From Strigamia acuminata (Eukaryota; Arthropoda; Chilopoda; Geophilomorpha; Linotaeniidae), in NCBI GenBank assembly GCA_949358305.1, contig OX442321.1:1-64000 (forward strand): a stretch of 64,000 nucleotides of DNA, in the 5' to 3' direction. This document shows, in pieces, positions 38,416 to 53,756 of the stretch (the stretch's first letter is position 1; the number at the start of each line of letters is the position of its first letter). The position numbers and the translations under genes were made by a program. Below the pieces are notes generated by a model. It saw nothing but the letters and a program-made list of their open reading frames with translations. It was not told the DNA's origin and did no database searches.

Positions 38416-40626
38416 TCACGGTGACGGTGTCGGTGTTCGTCGTAACATCTCGTAGAGAAAGGAAAAAAGTTGTTTGTCCGTCGACTCACGTTCGTACAGA
38501 ACGAGCAAATTCCATAAACTTCCTGTTGACGACGATAACAAATATGCTAGTATTAATTACTGTTCAATGAATCGAATCGAAGCGAATCAATGATTATTTA
38601 CCGACTGTCACGTCTTTGGCGACAAGAAATTTGTACATTTCGAACATTTCCGAGCACGAGTCGGAGTTGCCAAAAGTGAAATAAGCCAGATCGCGATGAC
38701 ATTCGGCCGCAGCTATCAGCTGCAGCAACAGCTTCAGGCGCGCGTCGCCGCGATAGACGCCGCAACCCCAGTTGCCGGTGGCCACCGCGGCCGATTTCGA
38801 CCGAACCGATCCATTCGGATCGTAAAAGCCACAATACGCCTTGTTCGTTTCCCTGAGCAGCCATTTCTCTTCGAACTGATCTCGCGAGCGCTTAAAATAA
38901 GTCGCGTCGATGGCCACCACTTGATTGAGGCGGCGTTGCCAGCGATCTCTGCAAATAGATGCAACTGTAAATTACAATTAATTAATCGCGCTTAATTGAT
39001 TAACTTGATCGTTTTATCCACGAAATCGCCATCCCATACGAACTCGTCCGCGTAGCCCTTGTAGCGACTGAATCGTTCGCAGCCGGTGACGAGCAGACAT
39101 TCGTCGTCGCGAATCGCCTCGGTGAAGAGTCGAGAGACGATCAGTTCGGGACAGATGACAAAACGAATTTCTTCCTGGACGCATCCCTGGCCCAACACCC
39201 CTCCGCCGATCAATTCGTTGGCAAAGTCCACTTGCAACATACCCGTTCCGTCGTCTTCGATGGTACCGCGCGAACTCGCGTGCAATTTCGTCAAACGCTT
39301 CGTGGACGTCGACCAATCAGGAAAATCGTCTAGCGACCTCCGATCGAAAGTCACGCAACCCGTCGGCTCTGGAACTCCAAATAAAGAAATTAAAAAAGAA
39401 AAATAAATTACTTTTTCTTAAGCTTTTGGCAACGCCTCTTTCACCTTTCTGGCCGACTCGAAAAAAATAATGAAAAATGCACTTGAGCTTTTCCGTTTGA
39501 CGCCTGCTCGACCCACTGCGCCGCGACGATTTGAATAAATGGATGAAATTTATGTCGGGATAGTTGCAGTATTCCGACTGCTTGCGCTGCGTGTTGCGTC
39601 GTGGAAATGTGCAAAAGAACGCGTTTGCCAACAGGCACGCGATTTGCTTTTGCGACAACGTGATCGAACGAGTCTGACTCCGGTGTCCGAGCAGTGGCGG
39701 CGGTTGCGTGCACACGTTGGGTAAATCCAACGCCAGTTGCACCATGTTCGGCAAAATATCTTCCAAGATCAACTTTCGTTCCGAAGGTCCGATCTAGAAA
39801 AATAAGAATAAAAATATTACAACAACACAAAAAAATAACAGAAAATTCCGATGCACGCAAGTACTTGTCGAAAAAACCCCACGAGTCCTTTAAAATTCCA
39901 TTTGTCCGCGTATCTGGCGTTGTAGCTGGTGATGGCCGCCTTTGAAAATAAAAAACGAACAAACAAACAATTTATTCTAAAAAGCATGAAGAATGGCTAG
40001 CTAAACTCAACTCACTTCTAAGTCTTCCGCCGATAAAATGGGTTTGGATAAACTGGATCGAATTAGGGCCCACCTGTCCCGGATCATTTTACCTCCCTGG
40101 TGTAATACGATATGAGCAATTAATTAATTAACTAATTAATTAATTAATTATTAATTATTTTTATTCTTAATCGTTCCTTCACCGTTCCATCATCCACCGG
40201 ATAGAGATTTTGCGGCGAGCACGGCATGCGAACATGATCATTATCCCATTCGTCTTTGTACGCGGACGGGTACGGGCGAATACACTTGTCGGTTTCGAGT
40301 CGTTTAACGTCCACCAAAACCTTGTGCCGGACATCGGCGGCAGCGAACGGGCGAACGTTTTCGTTCTCGCACAGAGTATTCAATTCGCTTATTGGCGTTC
40401 CCTGAATAAATTCAATAAAGAGAATTAAACACAGACACACGACGTTACTTACGAGTGTGCCTAATAATAATCAGCTTACGAGCGCCGCACCATCCACGTT
40501 CGTACGCGTCCTCTCACGACCGCCATCGCAGCAATCCGTGGTTTTCATCCTTTTTTGGAAAAAATCGGAAATACTACCTTGTCTCATCCGTCTTTTAAGA
40601 GTAACGAGTTCTTTGAATTCGCTCAT
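38416..40626 (-). CDS. PARG: Poly(ADP-ribose) glycohydrolase
   Basis: The multi-exon gene starts [20 protein letters not shown] and soon shows QGSISDFF, a canonical PCNA-interacting (PIP) box. Exons then give [18 protein letters not shown] (about 40,230) and [20 protein letters not shown] with PDINF (about 39,540-39,680). The macrodomain signature is [20 protein letters not shown] (about 39,200), whose GGG…QEE holds the two catalytic glutamates. Then come [24 protein letters not shown] and [16 protein letters not shown], with a final exon [18 protein letters not shown] ending at 38,418. PARG removes poly(ADP-ribose) chains after DNA damage. It is shorter than vertebrate PARG because the regulatory N-terminus is small. 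It is head-to-head with RPS24. Confidence 0.95.
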
Positions 40627-40781
40627 TTCATTTTGTCGTCTGGAAAAGCGATGAGCGCGACGATCGTCGTGACGTCACTAAAAGTGGGTGCATTACATTG
40701 GTCTGGTGCCTGGCCTCATCCGCAAATTCTTAATTCATTTCCGGTTTTTTCCTATAGTTCACGCGCTACATTCTAGGCAAC
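40627..40781. promoter_or_regulatory. Shared PARG/RPS24 intergenic promoter region
   Basis: Only 155 bp separate the two divergent start codons. Before the RPS24 ATG the plus strand has CCGGTTTTTTCCTATAGTTC, a pyrimidine-rich stretch compatible with a TOP-type start of a ribosomal protein mRNA. Promoter function is inferred from geometry. Confidence 0.55.
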
Positions 40782-41499
40782 ATGGTAATGAAATTTTGGA
40801 AATATCAAATCCATCCCGAATAATAATCATATAAATTTCTCAAAAATCCGTAGACCGAAGCGACGGCAACCATCAGAACGCGCAAGTTCATGAGCAACCG
40901 GCTCCTATGCCGAAAGCAAATGGTAAGAGTTTTGATCGTCGACGCGGTCGGTAATGGTGGTGTTGTTGTAATTCTCATTCTCGCGTTTCTCGCAGGTCGT
41001 GGATGTGATTCATCCGGGTAGATCGTCGGTGCCGAAAACCGAAATCCGCGAGAAATTGGCACGACTCTATAAAACCACCCCGGACGTGATTTTTTGCTTC
41101 GGCTTTCGCACGGCGTTCGGCGGCGGAAAATCGTCCGGATTCGCGCTGGTCTACGATACGCTCGACAATGCCAAGAAATTCGAACCGAAATATCGTTTGG
41201 CGAGGGTATTAGTTTATTGATTGATTTTTGTTAAATAATGAAAATTACGATAATATTTATCTCGTCGTTATTAGCACGGACTGTACGAAAAGCCTAAAGT
41301 CAGCCGCAAACAGCGAAAAGAACGTAAAAACAGGCAGAAGAAGGTTCGCGGTACCAAAAAGGCCAAAGTAGGAACGGGACAGAAGGGAGGAGCGAAGGTA
41401 TAAACTAGTTAATTAATTAAATTCTATTAATCAATGGCTCGGGTCACTCTGCAATCTGCATCTAAATTGCTTTCGCTTGTCTTTGTGCAGAAAAAATAA
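40782..41499 (+). CDS. RPS24: 40S ribosomal protein eS24
   Basis: There are five exons: 40,782-40,784, 40,854-40,922, 40,996-41,205, 41,275-41,397 and 41,491-41,499. The first exon contributes only the ATG, directly followed by GTAATG. The second gives [19 protein letters not shown]. The third has [39 protein letters not shown] and EPKYRLAR. The fourth has [20 protein letters not shown] and the basic tail, and the last supplies KK and the stop. Length and sequence match the eS24 family throughout. The protein is part of the small ribosomal subunit. The ATG-only first exon and the tiny last exon recall the vertebrate RPS24 gene. Confidence 0.97.
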
Positions 41500-41813
41500 G
41501 TTTCACGTTGCGGGCTAACTTGACACGCATCATCTCTATCTGGTTCTTTCTCGCACGCACCTACATTCTTCGCTATTGTTTCATTAAAAATTATTATTTC
41601 GTTTAATTAAATTATGTGATTTTATTTATTTTCAGAATTAAATGAGAAAAAAAAATAACCTGTGAAATAAACAATTGAAAAATTTGAACTCTGCACGTAT
41701 TATTTTATTCCAACACGATTGCTCGGCATCACACTAGTCTGGAAAGAGAAGAGAAAAGAAAAGAAAAAAACATCGTTTAATTTTCAAAAATCTGGTCGCA
41801 GAAAGGGTCCGTC

Positions 41814-44091
41814 TTACATATCTAAACGCAGTTTGCCCTCGTTTTCAACCAAATACAAAATATCGGAGAGTGTTTGCTCGATCATTGCTTCGTGCGCGGC
41901 CTCGTGCATCTGCAATTAATTATCCTCATTTAAATACAAAAATACGGTAAGGTCGCTGTCAACTTACTCCGCGAAACGCTACGTCCCTCGGTGGATGTTT
42001 AAATCTCGGTCCGAAATTTATTGATATCTTAAAAAGAATGATTGTTATTTTATTGTTTTTTATAATAGCTATATTTTCTCATAAAAAATTACTGCGGCGT
42101 TCTTGTAAACCGAAATTGCTGGGTAATAAGTGCCCCGGTTGACACCTTCCCAAGCGACTCGTTGACATTGCCCGTTTTTATAGTAAACCATCTGTTAAGA
42201 AAATGGATTTAGAAATTTAGTAATTGATGCTCGAATCGATTGTTAAGAAACCTGACTCGCTCGGTCCACTCGCAGCTCCTTAATCGCCTTTTGCACGTCG
42301 TCTTTCTCCTCGTAATACAAATGGCTTTTGAATTTAACCAACGGCTTATCTTTATAAGTTTGAGGCAATCGAAAATCGTTGGTGTTTGGCAAAGTGATGA
42401 AGAATCCGAGCGTGTCTCCCTCGTCATAGCCGGGGCTGTAGTGCTTGCCGCGACTCTCGTGAAAGCGCGTGCCCTTGCGCGACCTCCAAGCGTAGCTGAA
42501 CCGATCGTAGCCGAGCGGCGCCTGCAAATTTCCCAGCGCCTGCGACCAGCCAAGCCGCGTGGCCGATCCCTCTGGCATTTCTTCGATCGTCGCCTCGAAA
42601 TACCAACTGCCGCGATTTATTCCGTGCGTCGCTCGCACCATGCTGTATCCTTTCTCGCCGATCACGGCCAATCTGTCCTCCGAGATTTTAAGTTGGGGCG
42701 CTGCACAATCATTTAATTTTAATTAATTTAAATTTAATTTAATTCAATTTAAAAAAAAATCCAATCGTAAATCGTACCACGATCGTTGAGTGCGAGAAGA
42801 ACGGTGGGCGGCACGTTGGTGCGGTAGAGCCAGCCGGGAATCGGTTTGCCCGCCCAATCGGCGCTCTCGTCGAACTCGCGTCGGTGCGGAGCGTGGAGGT
42901 CGGGTTCGGCTAGCAGGTAGCGGTATCCGTCCTTGTTGAACGGATGTTCCATCGGGTAGCCGTGGGCCGGCAGTTTGGGCACCGTCAAATCGCTGCGCTG
43001 TTTCTTCGTCGTCGTGGTCGTCGCGAACATCTGCTCGGGCATCTTGCGTTTCACACTTCGTCCCTTGCCCGAAATTCCGGGCGGTTGATTTACGGGCGGC
43101 ACGCTTTGCGACTCGCCGCCCACTTTCACCTGCTTGAGAAAATTCTCGTAATTCGGCCCGATGCGATACAAATCCTACGTGGTAAACGAGAATAAACATG
43201 AACGCAATACACTACATAGGTTTCTACACATTTCCTTATTTACGTTCATGACCAGACCGAAATTCGGCACGTCGTAGGCCGGATCTTCGCTCGGCTCTTC
43301 CGTCGTGAACACTTCCGACTCTTTGAGCATCGTCTTCATCACGGTCGTGTGCCACGTCTGTTTTATTCGGCGCGGCATGGTCGTCAGGTATTCCCAATGC
43401 GTGTCGATGTACGGAATGATGTCCTTATCTTTGGAGAAATACGTCTTGTTCTTGCTCCGCCTCTCGCTCTCCTGCATCAAATTGGCCAGCGCCGTTTGAC
43501 ACATCTGACTAAAATCTGCAAATTTAAAATAATGCAATTACAATTTCAATTACAAATAAAAATAAAAAAGTTTATGAGATGAGCTGACTGGCTTGTTTTT
43601 TCGTAAACGATTCTATTCCGGTGGGACTGCACATCTTGCAGCAGAACGAGTAATTCGTCATGAAAGGCACGCATTTGCTGAAGAATAAATATTCATCCAT
43701 AATATATTTCATTAAATTCATTTATTTCATTTATTTATTTATTTATTACCCGGTCACGACGGCCACGCACGATTCGTGAAACCAGTTGAAGCAACTACCG
43801 CATTGTAACTCCACAATGTTAAAATTTCTTTCTTTCGTGCTTTAAAAATAAATAAATAATAGATTTAATGTCAAAATTTTATGTCAAAATACGACTTTTG
43901 ATCAATTCTTCTTTTTATACCAGTAGCATACTCCCTTGGGATCTACCAGCATCTTCATGTTCTCGATTTCCGAGTAAGAAGTAATTCGTTGTTTCTCATT
44001 CCTGCGGACAATAAAATTAATTTGTAATTAATTTAATTCAAAACTCACGCACTACGGTACTCGCTCCTACTCACCGCAAACTTTCGACCAT
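41814..44091 (-). CDS. ASH2L: ASH2-like COMPASS/MLL complex subunit
   Basis: From ATG 44,091, small exons give MVESLR, then [19 protein letters not shown] cysteine-rich PHD-like region follows ([30 protein letters not shown]), then a winged-helix region ([27 protein letters not shown]). A Ser/Lys-rich linker precedes [20 protein letters not shown] and [12 protein letters not shown]. The SPRY domain has [37 protein letters not shown] and [16 protein letters not shown] conserved C-terminal helix, [12 protein letters not shown], ends at 41,816. ASH2L is a core subunit of SET1/MLL histone H3K4 methyltransferases, where the SPRY binds RBBP5. All parts are in order and intact. Confidence 0.96.
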
Positions 44092-44200
44092 GGCGGCTTC
44101 ACAAAGAATGAATCAATCGAGAAGCGCCGCGACACAAATTCGCGCGCGAGAGGTCGCTTCGTGCAATTTCATCATCTCAAGAACATTGTGCTCTAACGCA
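44092..44200. promoter_or_regulatory. Shared ASH2L/TIMM23 intergenic promoter region
   Basis: 109 bp lie between divergent start codons, including CGCGCGCGAGAGG. Such a short gap implies a bidirectional promoter or overlapping 5' UTRs (inference from geometry). Confidence 0.5.
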
Positions 44201-45152
44201 ATGGATAAACAAAATTCTAATTTGTTCAATTCGCGTAAGTTACTAAGTTAATAAGTTAAAAACTTGTTCATCATAATCAGTATTTTCAGTACCGACGTCT
44301 AATCCGAATCTCAATTCGATATCGCCTTATTTAAATTTCGATCCGGCTATTATTAATCAGGTACTGTATTATTATCGTAGACGGAGACCAACTTGATCAG
44401 CACTTCTTTCTTTCTTTCATTCTTTATTTCTTTCTTTCTTTCGTTCTTTATTTGTTCACGTTTTCGTATTTTCTCGTCGATAGGGCGGACCCGAATTTAT
44501 CTTTCCCGAAGGGGCAGCTAGACAACGCGGTCGATTCGAATTAGCTTTTTCTCAAATCGGAGGGTCCGTGATGACGGGCGCATTTCTGGGGAGCGTGAAC
44601 GGTCTGTACACGGGACTCAGAGAGACGAGCATAGCCGGCCACACGGGCAGCGTGCGGCGGACGCAGTAATGCATAGAAATTAAGAATTTCAATTGAACAA
44701 TTTTACATTTTACATTTTTCTCCAAGAGTTCTAAATTTCATCACAAAACGAGGCGCCGTTTCCGCCAACGCGTTAGGAGTAGTCGGTAATTATAGTTTAA
44801 GTTACTTAATTACCGAATATTTATAATTATTGCCTTTAGCGCTCATGTACAGCGGATTTGGTGTCATATTATCGTTGGTTCGAGGAACGGACGACGAATT
44901 AAATACCGTAACGGCGTCCACGCTGACGGGATTGCTCTACAAGGGAACCGGTAATTGAAATAAAATTTAGCAAAAAAGAGTACTTTTAAGTGTTTTATTG
45001 ATTTATTGATTTATTTATTAATTGATTGATTGACAGCTGGAGTTAAAAAATGTGCTCTCGGCGGTGCGGTCGGATGCGGTTTAGGCGTCGCCTACGTCCT
45101 GTGGACGAGTAAAGAGCGCCTCGGAGACATGCTGGCCTCGCCCAATTACTGA
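44201..45152 (+). CDS. TIMM23: Mitochondrial import translocase subunit Tim23
   Basis: Exon 1 gives MDKQNSNLFNS. The next exons give NPNLNSISPYLNFDPAIINQ and GPEFIFPEGAARQRGRFELA, matching the Tim23 segment before the first membrane span. SQIGGSVMTGAFLGSVNGLY carries the GxxxG-rich first helix. LNFITKRGAVSANALGVV, ALMYSGFGVILSLVRGTDDELNTV and AGVKKCALGGAVGCGLGVAYV complete four transmembrane helices. The last exon ends in ASPNY and TGA at 45,152. Tim23 is the channel subunit of the inner-membrane presequence translocase. The intermembrane-space N-terminus is shorter than in vertebrates. The stop lies 32 bp from that of the opposing PAQR3 gene. Confidence 0.95.
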
Positions 45153-45184
45153 TTCGACGCGATGTAAATAATAAAAAGTCAAGT

Positions 45185-46392
45185 TTATGTACACACGTAA
45201 CGATTTCGAATTTGAATGTATATGAGGCCCGTGTTGTGCCACCAGTAGAAGGCAAAGATTATTAAAATGTGCCACAATTGATGACTCGCCCCGACGTAAT
45301 CTAAAGCTCCCGGACATAATCGTTCCGGGTAGTGGGACACGTAGAAGAAAAATGCTAGTCCGCTAATTAAATACATGATTAGAACGCGTGGTAGGAGCAG
45401 CTGCACGATGGCCGTTTCCACTCCGCCGCTCAAATAAATCCAGTGCGCGGTCGGCACGATCCCGTACACGACCCACGAGCAGTAGATGGCCAACCGCCGC
45501 CACTGATATTCCTCCGACAAAAGTTTGGATTCGAACGCCATTCGAACGGCCGCGCCGAACACGCACATGACCGAAACGGTGTAAACGCTTTGCCAAAACT
45601 GTACAAAGAAATGGAAAACAAAACACAATTCTCTCATTTGTAAATTGTAATGTATACAATACACTTATACACTGATACACAACACGGAACTTACGGGGAA
45701 ACAGGAAAATGCGTAATATATTCCCGAAAGGAAAATGGCAAAAATACTAAAAGAAACTCCGGTCAAGTCCCAAGCCAACCACATTTTGTACGACCTTTCC
45801 GAATGACATCCGAACACGTGATAAGCAGTCGACATGAACATGCTAAACTGTAAAGAAAGAAAAACGATTAATTAGAATTCCATTTAATTTAATTTAATAC
45901 AATTAATTAAATTAAATTAAATTAAATTAAATTAATAAATAAATGTTGTTTATGCCTGGAATAAAACCATCGTGACCGAAACGACGAGGCAATCGACGCT
46001 AGACACTTGATAATGCGGCATGACGAATATCGCGTCGTACAGCAGCAGGAGCACGAAAAATGTCAATCCGCAAAGATGCGTCCATATGTTTAACGTTTCG
46101 TTGGTCCAGCAAAACATGCTGAAAGAAAATCAGGGTCGTTGTTTAAAAAAAAGTGGGTTAGTAGGACGCCGCGATCAGCGATCAGCGACCTGCGCGGTGA
46201 AAATCGAGCGAAATACGCGTTAATTAATTCGAATGAAAATAAATACTCGTACCTTTTGACGCACAACTGCGGCGATAAATAAGCTCGATAACCGCGGCGA
46301 ATGAAAGGATTTCCTTGTAAAAATTTGGGCGCTCGATCGTAATCGTGTAAACTAATGTCGTGGTGATGGTGCGCTGTGGCGGTGGGAGACAT
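45185..46392 (-). CDS. PAQR3: PAQR3-like seven-transmembrane protein
   Basis: The start ATG 46,392 gives MSPTATAHHHHDISLHDY, then FLQGNPFIRRGYRAYLSPQL, the PAQR entry motif. Exon 2 has WTNETLNIWTHL with the conserved NExxNxxxH. Exon 3 has MSTAYHVFGCHSE, with a metal-binding His, and WLAWDLTGVSFS. The last exon has the PAQR3-type block PTAHWIYLSGG, then VSHYPERLCPGALDYVG and SHQLWHILIIFAFYWWH with the other zinc-site histidines. Seven hydrophobic segments are visible. In vertebrates PAQR3 is a Golgi protein that tethers Raf kinases; that role here is inference. The family is progestin/adiponectin-receptor-like. The gene is short and complete. Confidence 0.92.
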
Positions 46393-47037
46393 GACAGTGG
46401 TTGGTCTTCCGACGGAGCGCGAGTCGCTGCTGCGCTGCTAGTCGTTTCGCGAGCCAACTAAAAATTCCACTATAGCACTATGATGTCGATGTCATCGCCC
46501 TACTACCGGAGAATTTGGATCGCTGGCCAAACGGGCAAAGCCGTCAAGGCCGCGGGCAACGAGAATGAGAACACGACCACTCGCGATCGATTTTCACTAA
46601 AAAAAAAACTTTCCTCAATTCGCATTGCGGAAATTGTAACTCAATTCGCACAACACGCGCGTCTGGTTTGGAATAATACACATGACGACTTTCCCCCCAT
46701 TCATACGTTTATATTTATATTTTTAAATTATTGATATCTCTTTTTTTATTCGTATTTTTTTTTGTTTTGTTTTAATTTTTATTTACAACATAATTAACAT
46801 TTCCGACGTGATTTTTACGCTGCCAGGTAAAAATAAGAAACAAAATCACGTTCGTATATTTACAAACATTCGTAGGCACTAACCACATTCGTACTGGAAT
46901 GAAAATGAATTGGAATAATAATAATTAACACGATTAGCCATCATTTGTCTAAATATAAAATAACATTATGCATAAATGAGAGAAAAGAAAGAAGGAAAGA
47001 GACTAGAAAGCAAAGGAAAAAAAGGGAAAAAAATACG
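46393..47037. other. Intergenic: PAQR3 5' flank and kinase 3' flank
   Basis: The first half is moderately GC-rich and probably holds the PAQR3 promoter. The second half is AT-rich with poly(T) runs near 46,740-46,770. No exon or RNA gene was recognised. Confidence 0.5.
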
Positions 47038-50714
<3,677 letters not shown>

Positions 50715-50955
50715 TTTGCCGCCGAAAACCGCAACACTTCCATCGACCGACTTAATAAATTCGATAAATTCGACGCATCAATTAGGCGACCAAAATCACA
50801 CGCGAGCAGTAGGTACCGTAATCGCGATTACCGCTCGCGAGAGGACTCTCTCTCTCTCTCTCTGTCTATCTATCTATTTTTCTCTCTCGTCTCGCCATCT
50901 GTCGGCGGAACAACTTGATTCCGTTCCATTTCATGTGTGAACCGATAATTTTTGA
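50715..50955. promoter_or_regulatory. Shared AAK1/GPX intergenic promoter region
   Basis: 241 bp between divergent start codons, including a CTCTCTCTCTCTCTGT tract near 50,850. Bidirectional promoter use is inferred from the spacing. Confidence 0.45.
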
Positions 50956-51854
50956 ATGTTTAATATATTATTAGCAGTAATAATATTAATATCGTCACTT
51001 TCGTTCGCATCGGCCGGGCGCCAACTGTGCGAGCCGTGCGCGAAGAACAAGACCCTCACCATCTACGATTTCGTCGTTCCCGATTTGTTCGAGAAGACTT
51101 ACATCAGCATGAATAGATACAAAGGGCAGGTGAATGAAAGCCTAATTTAAAAACAAAGGAAAAAAGCAAAAAAAAAATTCGGTTCGTCCTCGCCGTCGTC
51201 TTTCTCGATTTGATTTTTCAGGTGTTATTGATTACGAACGTGGCCACTTACTGAGGTTTTACCAGCCAATACGTTGCGATGAACGCACTTCAAACGAGAT
51301 ACGATCACTTTTCGATTTTAGCGTTTCCTTGCAACCAGTTTGGAATGGTATTCAATGAAAAGAAATTGGAAGAAAGAAAGAAATGTCTCAATAAATACAA
51401 GTATTTGTAGCAAGAACCCGGTGCCGACGGCAAAGAGATCTACAACGGAGTGAAATACGTGCGTCCGGGTAACGGTTTCGAACCTATTTTCCAATTCTTC
51501 GCTCGAATCCAGGTGAACGGGGAACTCGAGCATCCTATTTACACCTTCTTGAAAGTATTTTGAAATGAAAAAGATAGAAAAAAGAAAAGAAAATTGTTGT
51601 CAAATTTCTCAAAAGCGCAATTGTAATTGCAGTCGTTTTGTCCGCCGGTCGATCCTTACTTCGCCAAAAGGGAACGCTTGTTTTACGAGCCGCTTCGCGA
51701 CAACGACGTGCGCTGGAATTTTGAAAAGTTTTTGGTGAGCCCGAAAGGCCAAGTGGTAGCCAGGTACTCGGGAGATGTGCCCATCAAGGACATCGAACGG
51801 GACCTAGTGTTATTGCTCGACGACGACGGCAGCAACCAACTTCATCTCGCGTGA
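50956..51854 (+). CDS. GPX: Secreted selenocysteine glutathione peroxidase
   Basis: There are four exons: 50,956-51,129, 51,222-51,347, 51,411-51,554 and 51,633-51,854. The protein starts with a signal peptide ([20 protein letters not shown]). Exon 2 reads [13 protein letters not shown] (51,252-51,254), [12 protein letters not shown]. The UGA occupies the active-site position where animal GPX1-4/GPX3 proteins carry selenocysteine. [25 protein letters not shown] and [18 protein letters not shown] follow, with the catalytic Gln and Trp in CNQFG and WNFEKF. The signal peptide and the length of about 220 residues fit the extracellular GPX3/5/6 group, which reduces peroxides with glutathione. Read as a stop, the UGA would cut the protein before its catalytic parts, so recoding is the best explanation. 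Confidence 0.93.
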
Positions 51855-51879
51855 CACGATGGAAAGAAAGAACAAACGA

Positions 51880-51958
51880 AAGGGTTTGCTCGCGTGACAA
51901 CTCGGAATTCAAGTTGTTCGCAAACGATTCCGAGTCTCGATTTATTTGTAAAGGCAAA
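51880..51958 (+). promoter_or_regulatory. Candidate SECIS element in the GPX 3' UTR
   Basis: About 40 nt after the GPX stop, GTGA (51,894-51,897) and CGAT (51,938-51,941) can form the non-canonical SECIS quartet. Above it ACTCGGAAT pairs perfectly with ATTCCGAGT, closing an 18-nt apical loop with AA at 51,911-51,912. The AA lies 13 nt after the UGA, near the usual SECIS spacing. Below it GTTTGC can pair with GCAAAC (51,952-51,957). Such an element is required for UGA to be read as selenocysteine. Confidence 0.75.
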
Positions 51959-52145
51959 CAATAAAGCAAATTTGTTAATTAACATTCAAGTTTATTTAAA
52001 CTACAACCGAACATTTAAACTACTACAAAACTAGCGCACATGCAAAAGTGTTGGAATGAAAAAAACGAAGAAGAAGAATCAAATCATCAAAGAAAGGAAA
52101 GGAAAAACTTGAATGCCGTTCGGAACGGAATTGTTTTGCTTGTTT

Positions 52146-53013
52146 TTATAATTGCCCGCAGTCGACTACGAGAACTTTCTTGCTCGTGTCGCCGCTCTGA
52201 CTCCCGTAGCTCTCCAATTTCTTCACCACGTCCATTCCTTCGACGACCGTGCCAAACACCACGTGTTTGTTATCCAACCTTAAAATTAAATAAAATTTAA
52301 TTAAATTTTAATTTTAATTTAAAAATTAAAATTAAATAATTACCAGCTCGTCTTGACGGTGCAAATGAAAAACTGCGAGCCGTTAGTGTTGGGCCCGGCG
52401 TTGGCCATCGACAAAGTTCCTATTGTGGAAAGAAAGAGTCATTGGAGTTGAGTAACAATTGCAAAAAAAGTAAATTAAAGAATAAACATCATTTCCAACC
52501 TGGTCCCGTGTGTTTCAGGGTAAAGTTCTCGTCTTCGAATTTGCTTCCATAGATGGATTTGCCGCCAGTGCCGTTGTGGTTCGTGAAATCTCCTCCCTGG
52601 CACATGAAATTGGGGATGACGCGGTGGAAAGTGCTCCCTTTGAAGCCGAATCCGCGCTCTCCGGTACACAAGGCGCGAAAATTTTCTACAAATTAAGTAA
52701 AAATAAGAAAGTAAATTAAGAAAAATCTAAAACAAATAAACACTTACCGGCCGTTTTTGGAACGACATCGCTGCGAAGCTAAAAGAAATAAGAAACAAAG
52801 AAAATCGGTTAGGCTTGGCACGTGGTTTTTGCTTTTCTTCTTTTCTTTTCTTTTTTTTGTCTTTTTTTTCCAACATGGCGTTGCCGCTTCGCCCGGCGAG
52901 GCAGATTAGAGGTTTTAACTCGATTCAAGTCTCTGTACACTCACCTCGAATACTATTCGGCCCACAGGAGTCTTATCGGCGTGCATATCGAAATAACATC
53001 TCGGTAAGGCCAT
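52146..53013 (-). CDS. PPIA: Cyclophilin A-type peptidyl-prolyl isomerase
   Basis: ATG 53,013 gives [20 protein letters not shown]. Then come [80 protein letters not shown], a Trp in [12 protein letters not shown], and a C-terminus [12 protein letters not shown] ending at 52,146. Active-site residues (Arg and Phe of FHRVIPNF, Gln of CQGGD, Trp of the TSW loop) are all present. The family catalyses prolyl cis/trans isomerisation. No in-frame upstream ATG would add a targeting sequence, so a cytosolic form is likely. The upstream frame is open back to a TAG, leaving a non-AUG extension possible. It converges with GPX. Confidence 0.95.
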
Positions 53014-53756
53014 CTTTGACGCTAGTCTCGTGCTCAAACGTAAAGCAGGATGGACCGGGATGGACAACTGCAGCGACAGTGAGTGATAGACCGAAGCAGC
53101 ACCACCTCGGATTCGAAAGAACTACTTTCGCCATTTTGTGCACTTTTTTTTGGCGCGCTCGTATTCGTTCGCGATTAGTTTTAGAAATTATTATTCCGTT
53201 TCGATTTTTTGATGAAAACTTATAAACTAGCGTGCGATCGATCGGCCCGCTCGCTCGATCGATATTACTTCGACTTCCTTCGCGCAAAAGTAAAAAGATG
53301 AAAATAGATTTCTTTTTTTCCGTGATTTCACTCGTGTGTCCCCGTAGAATAATTATGCGCAATGAAACGAGGAGGCAACGAGACGAGACTGGACTTTTTT
53401 TCTTTTTTTTATTTCTGTTTTCGTTCAACATTTTTTTATTAAAAGTTCTTGAAAATTAAAATCGGACATATATAAAAAACTAGAAAAAAAATATGTATTT
53501 AATTGTTCGTGTAACTATGTGCATTCTGCATATATATAAATTTATGCAAGTCATGCGGCGTGACGTCAGCAGCATCCGTGTAAAATATGGCCGTAGTTAT
53601 AAAATAAATTTATTCGCACGTTTACAGTAAAAACCGATATGAAATAGTATTATTGGAAATGGAAATTATCGTTCGGTGATCTGTGTCGGTGTGTGTCGTG
53701 TCCGTTGTACTGTACTGGCGACACGACACGACGCGACGCGATGATATCGTGATTTT
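53014..53756. other. Intergenic region between cyclophilin and the proline-rich gene
   Basis: Cyclophilin 5' flank, then AT-rich sequence with ATATATAAA near 53,530 and a GACACGACGCGACG stretch near 53,720. The short open frames here have no recognisable features. Confidence 0.5.

Noticed and set aside
45430-45680. Extra reading frames overlapping PAQR3
   Set aside because: Arg/Ser-rich shadows. The minus frame with HxxxH and WWH motifs is the real one.
52973-53431. Open frame upstream of cyclophilin (MAKVVLSNPRWCC) as a mitochondrial presequence
   Set aside because: It is in a different frame from MALPRCYF and no splice was seen that would join them.
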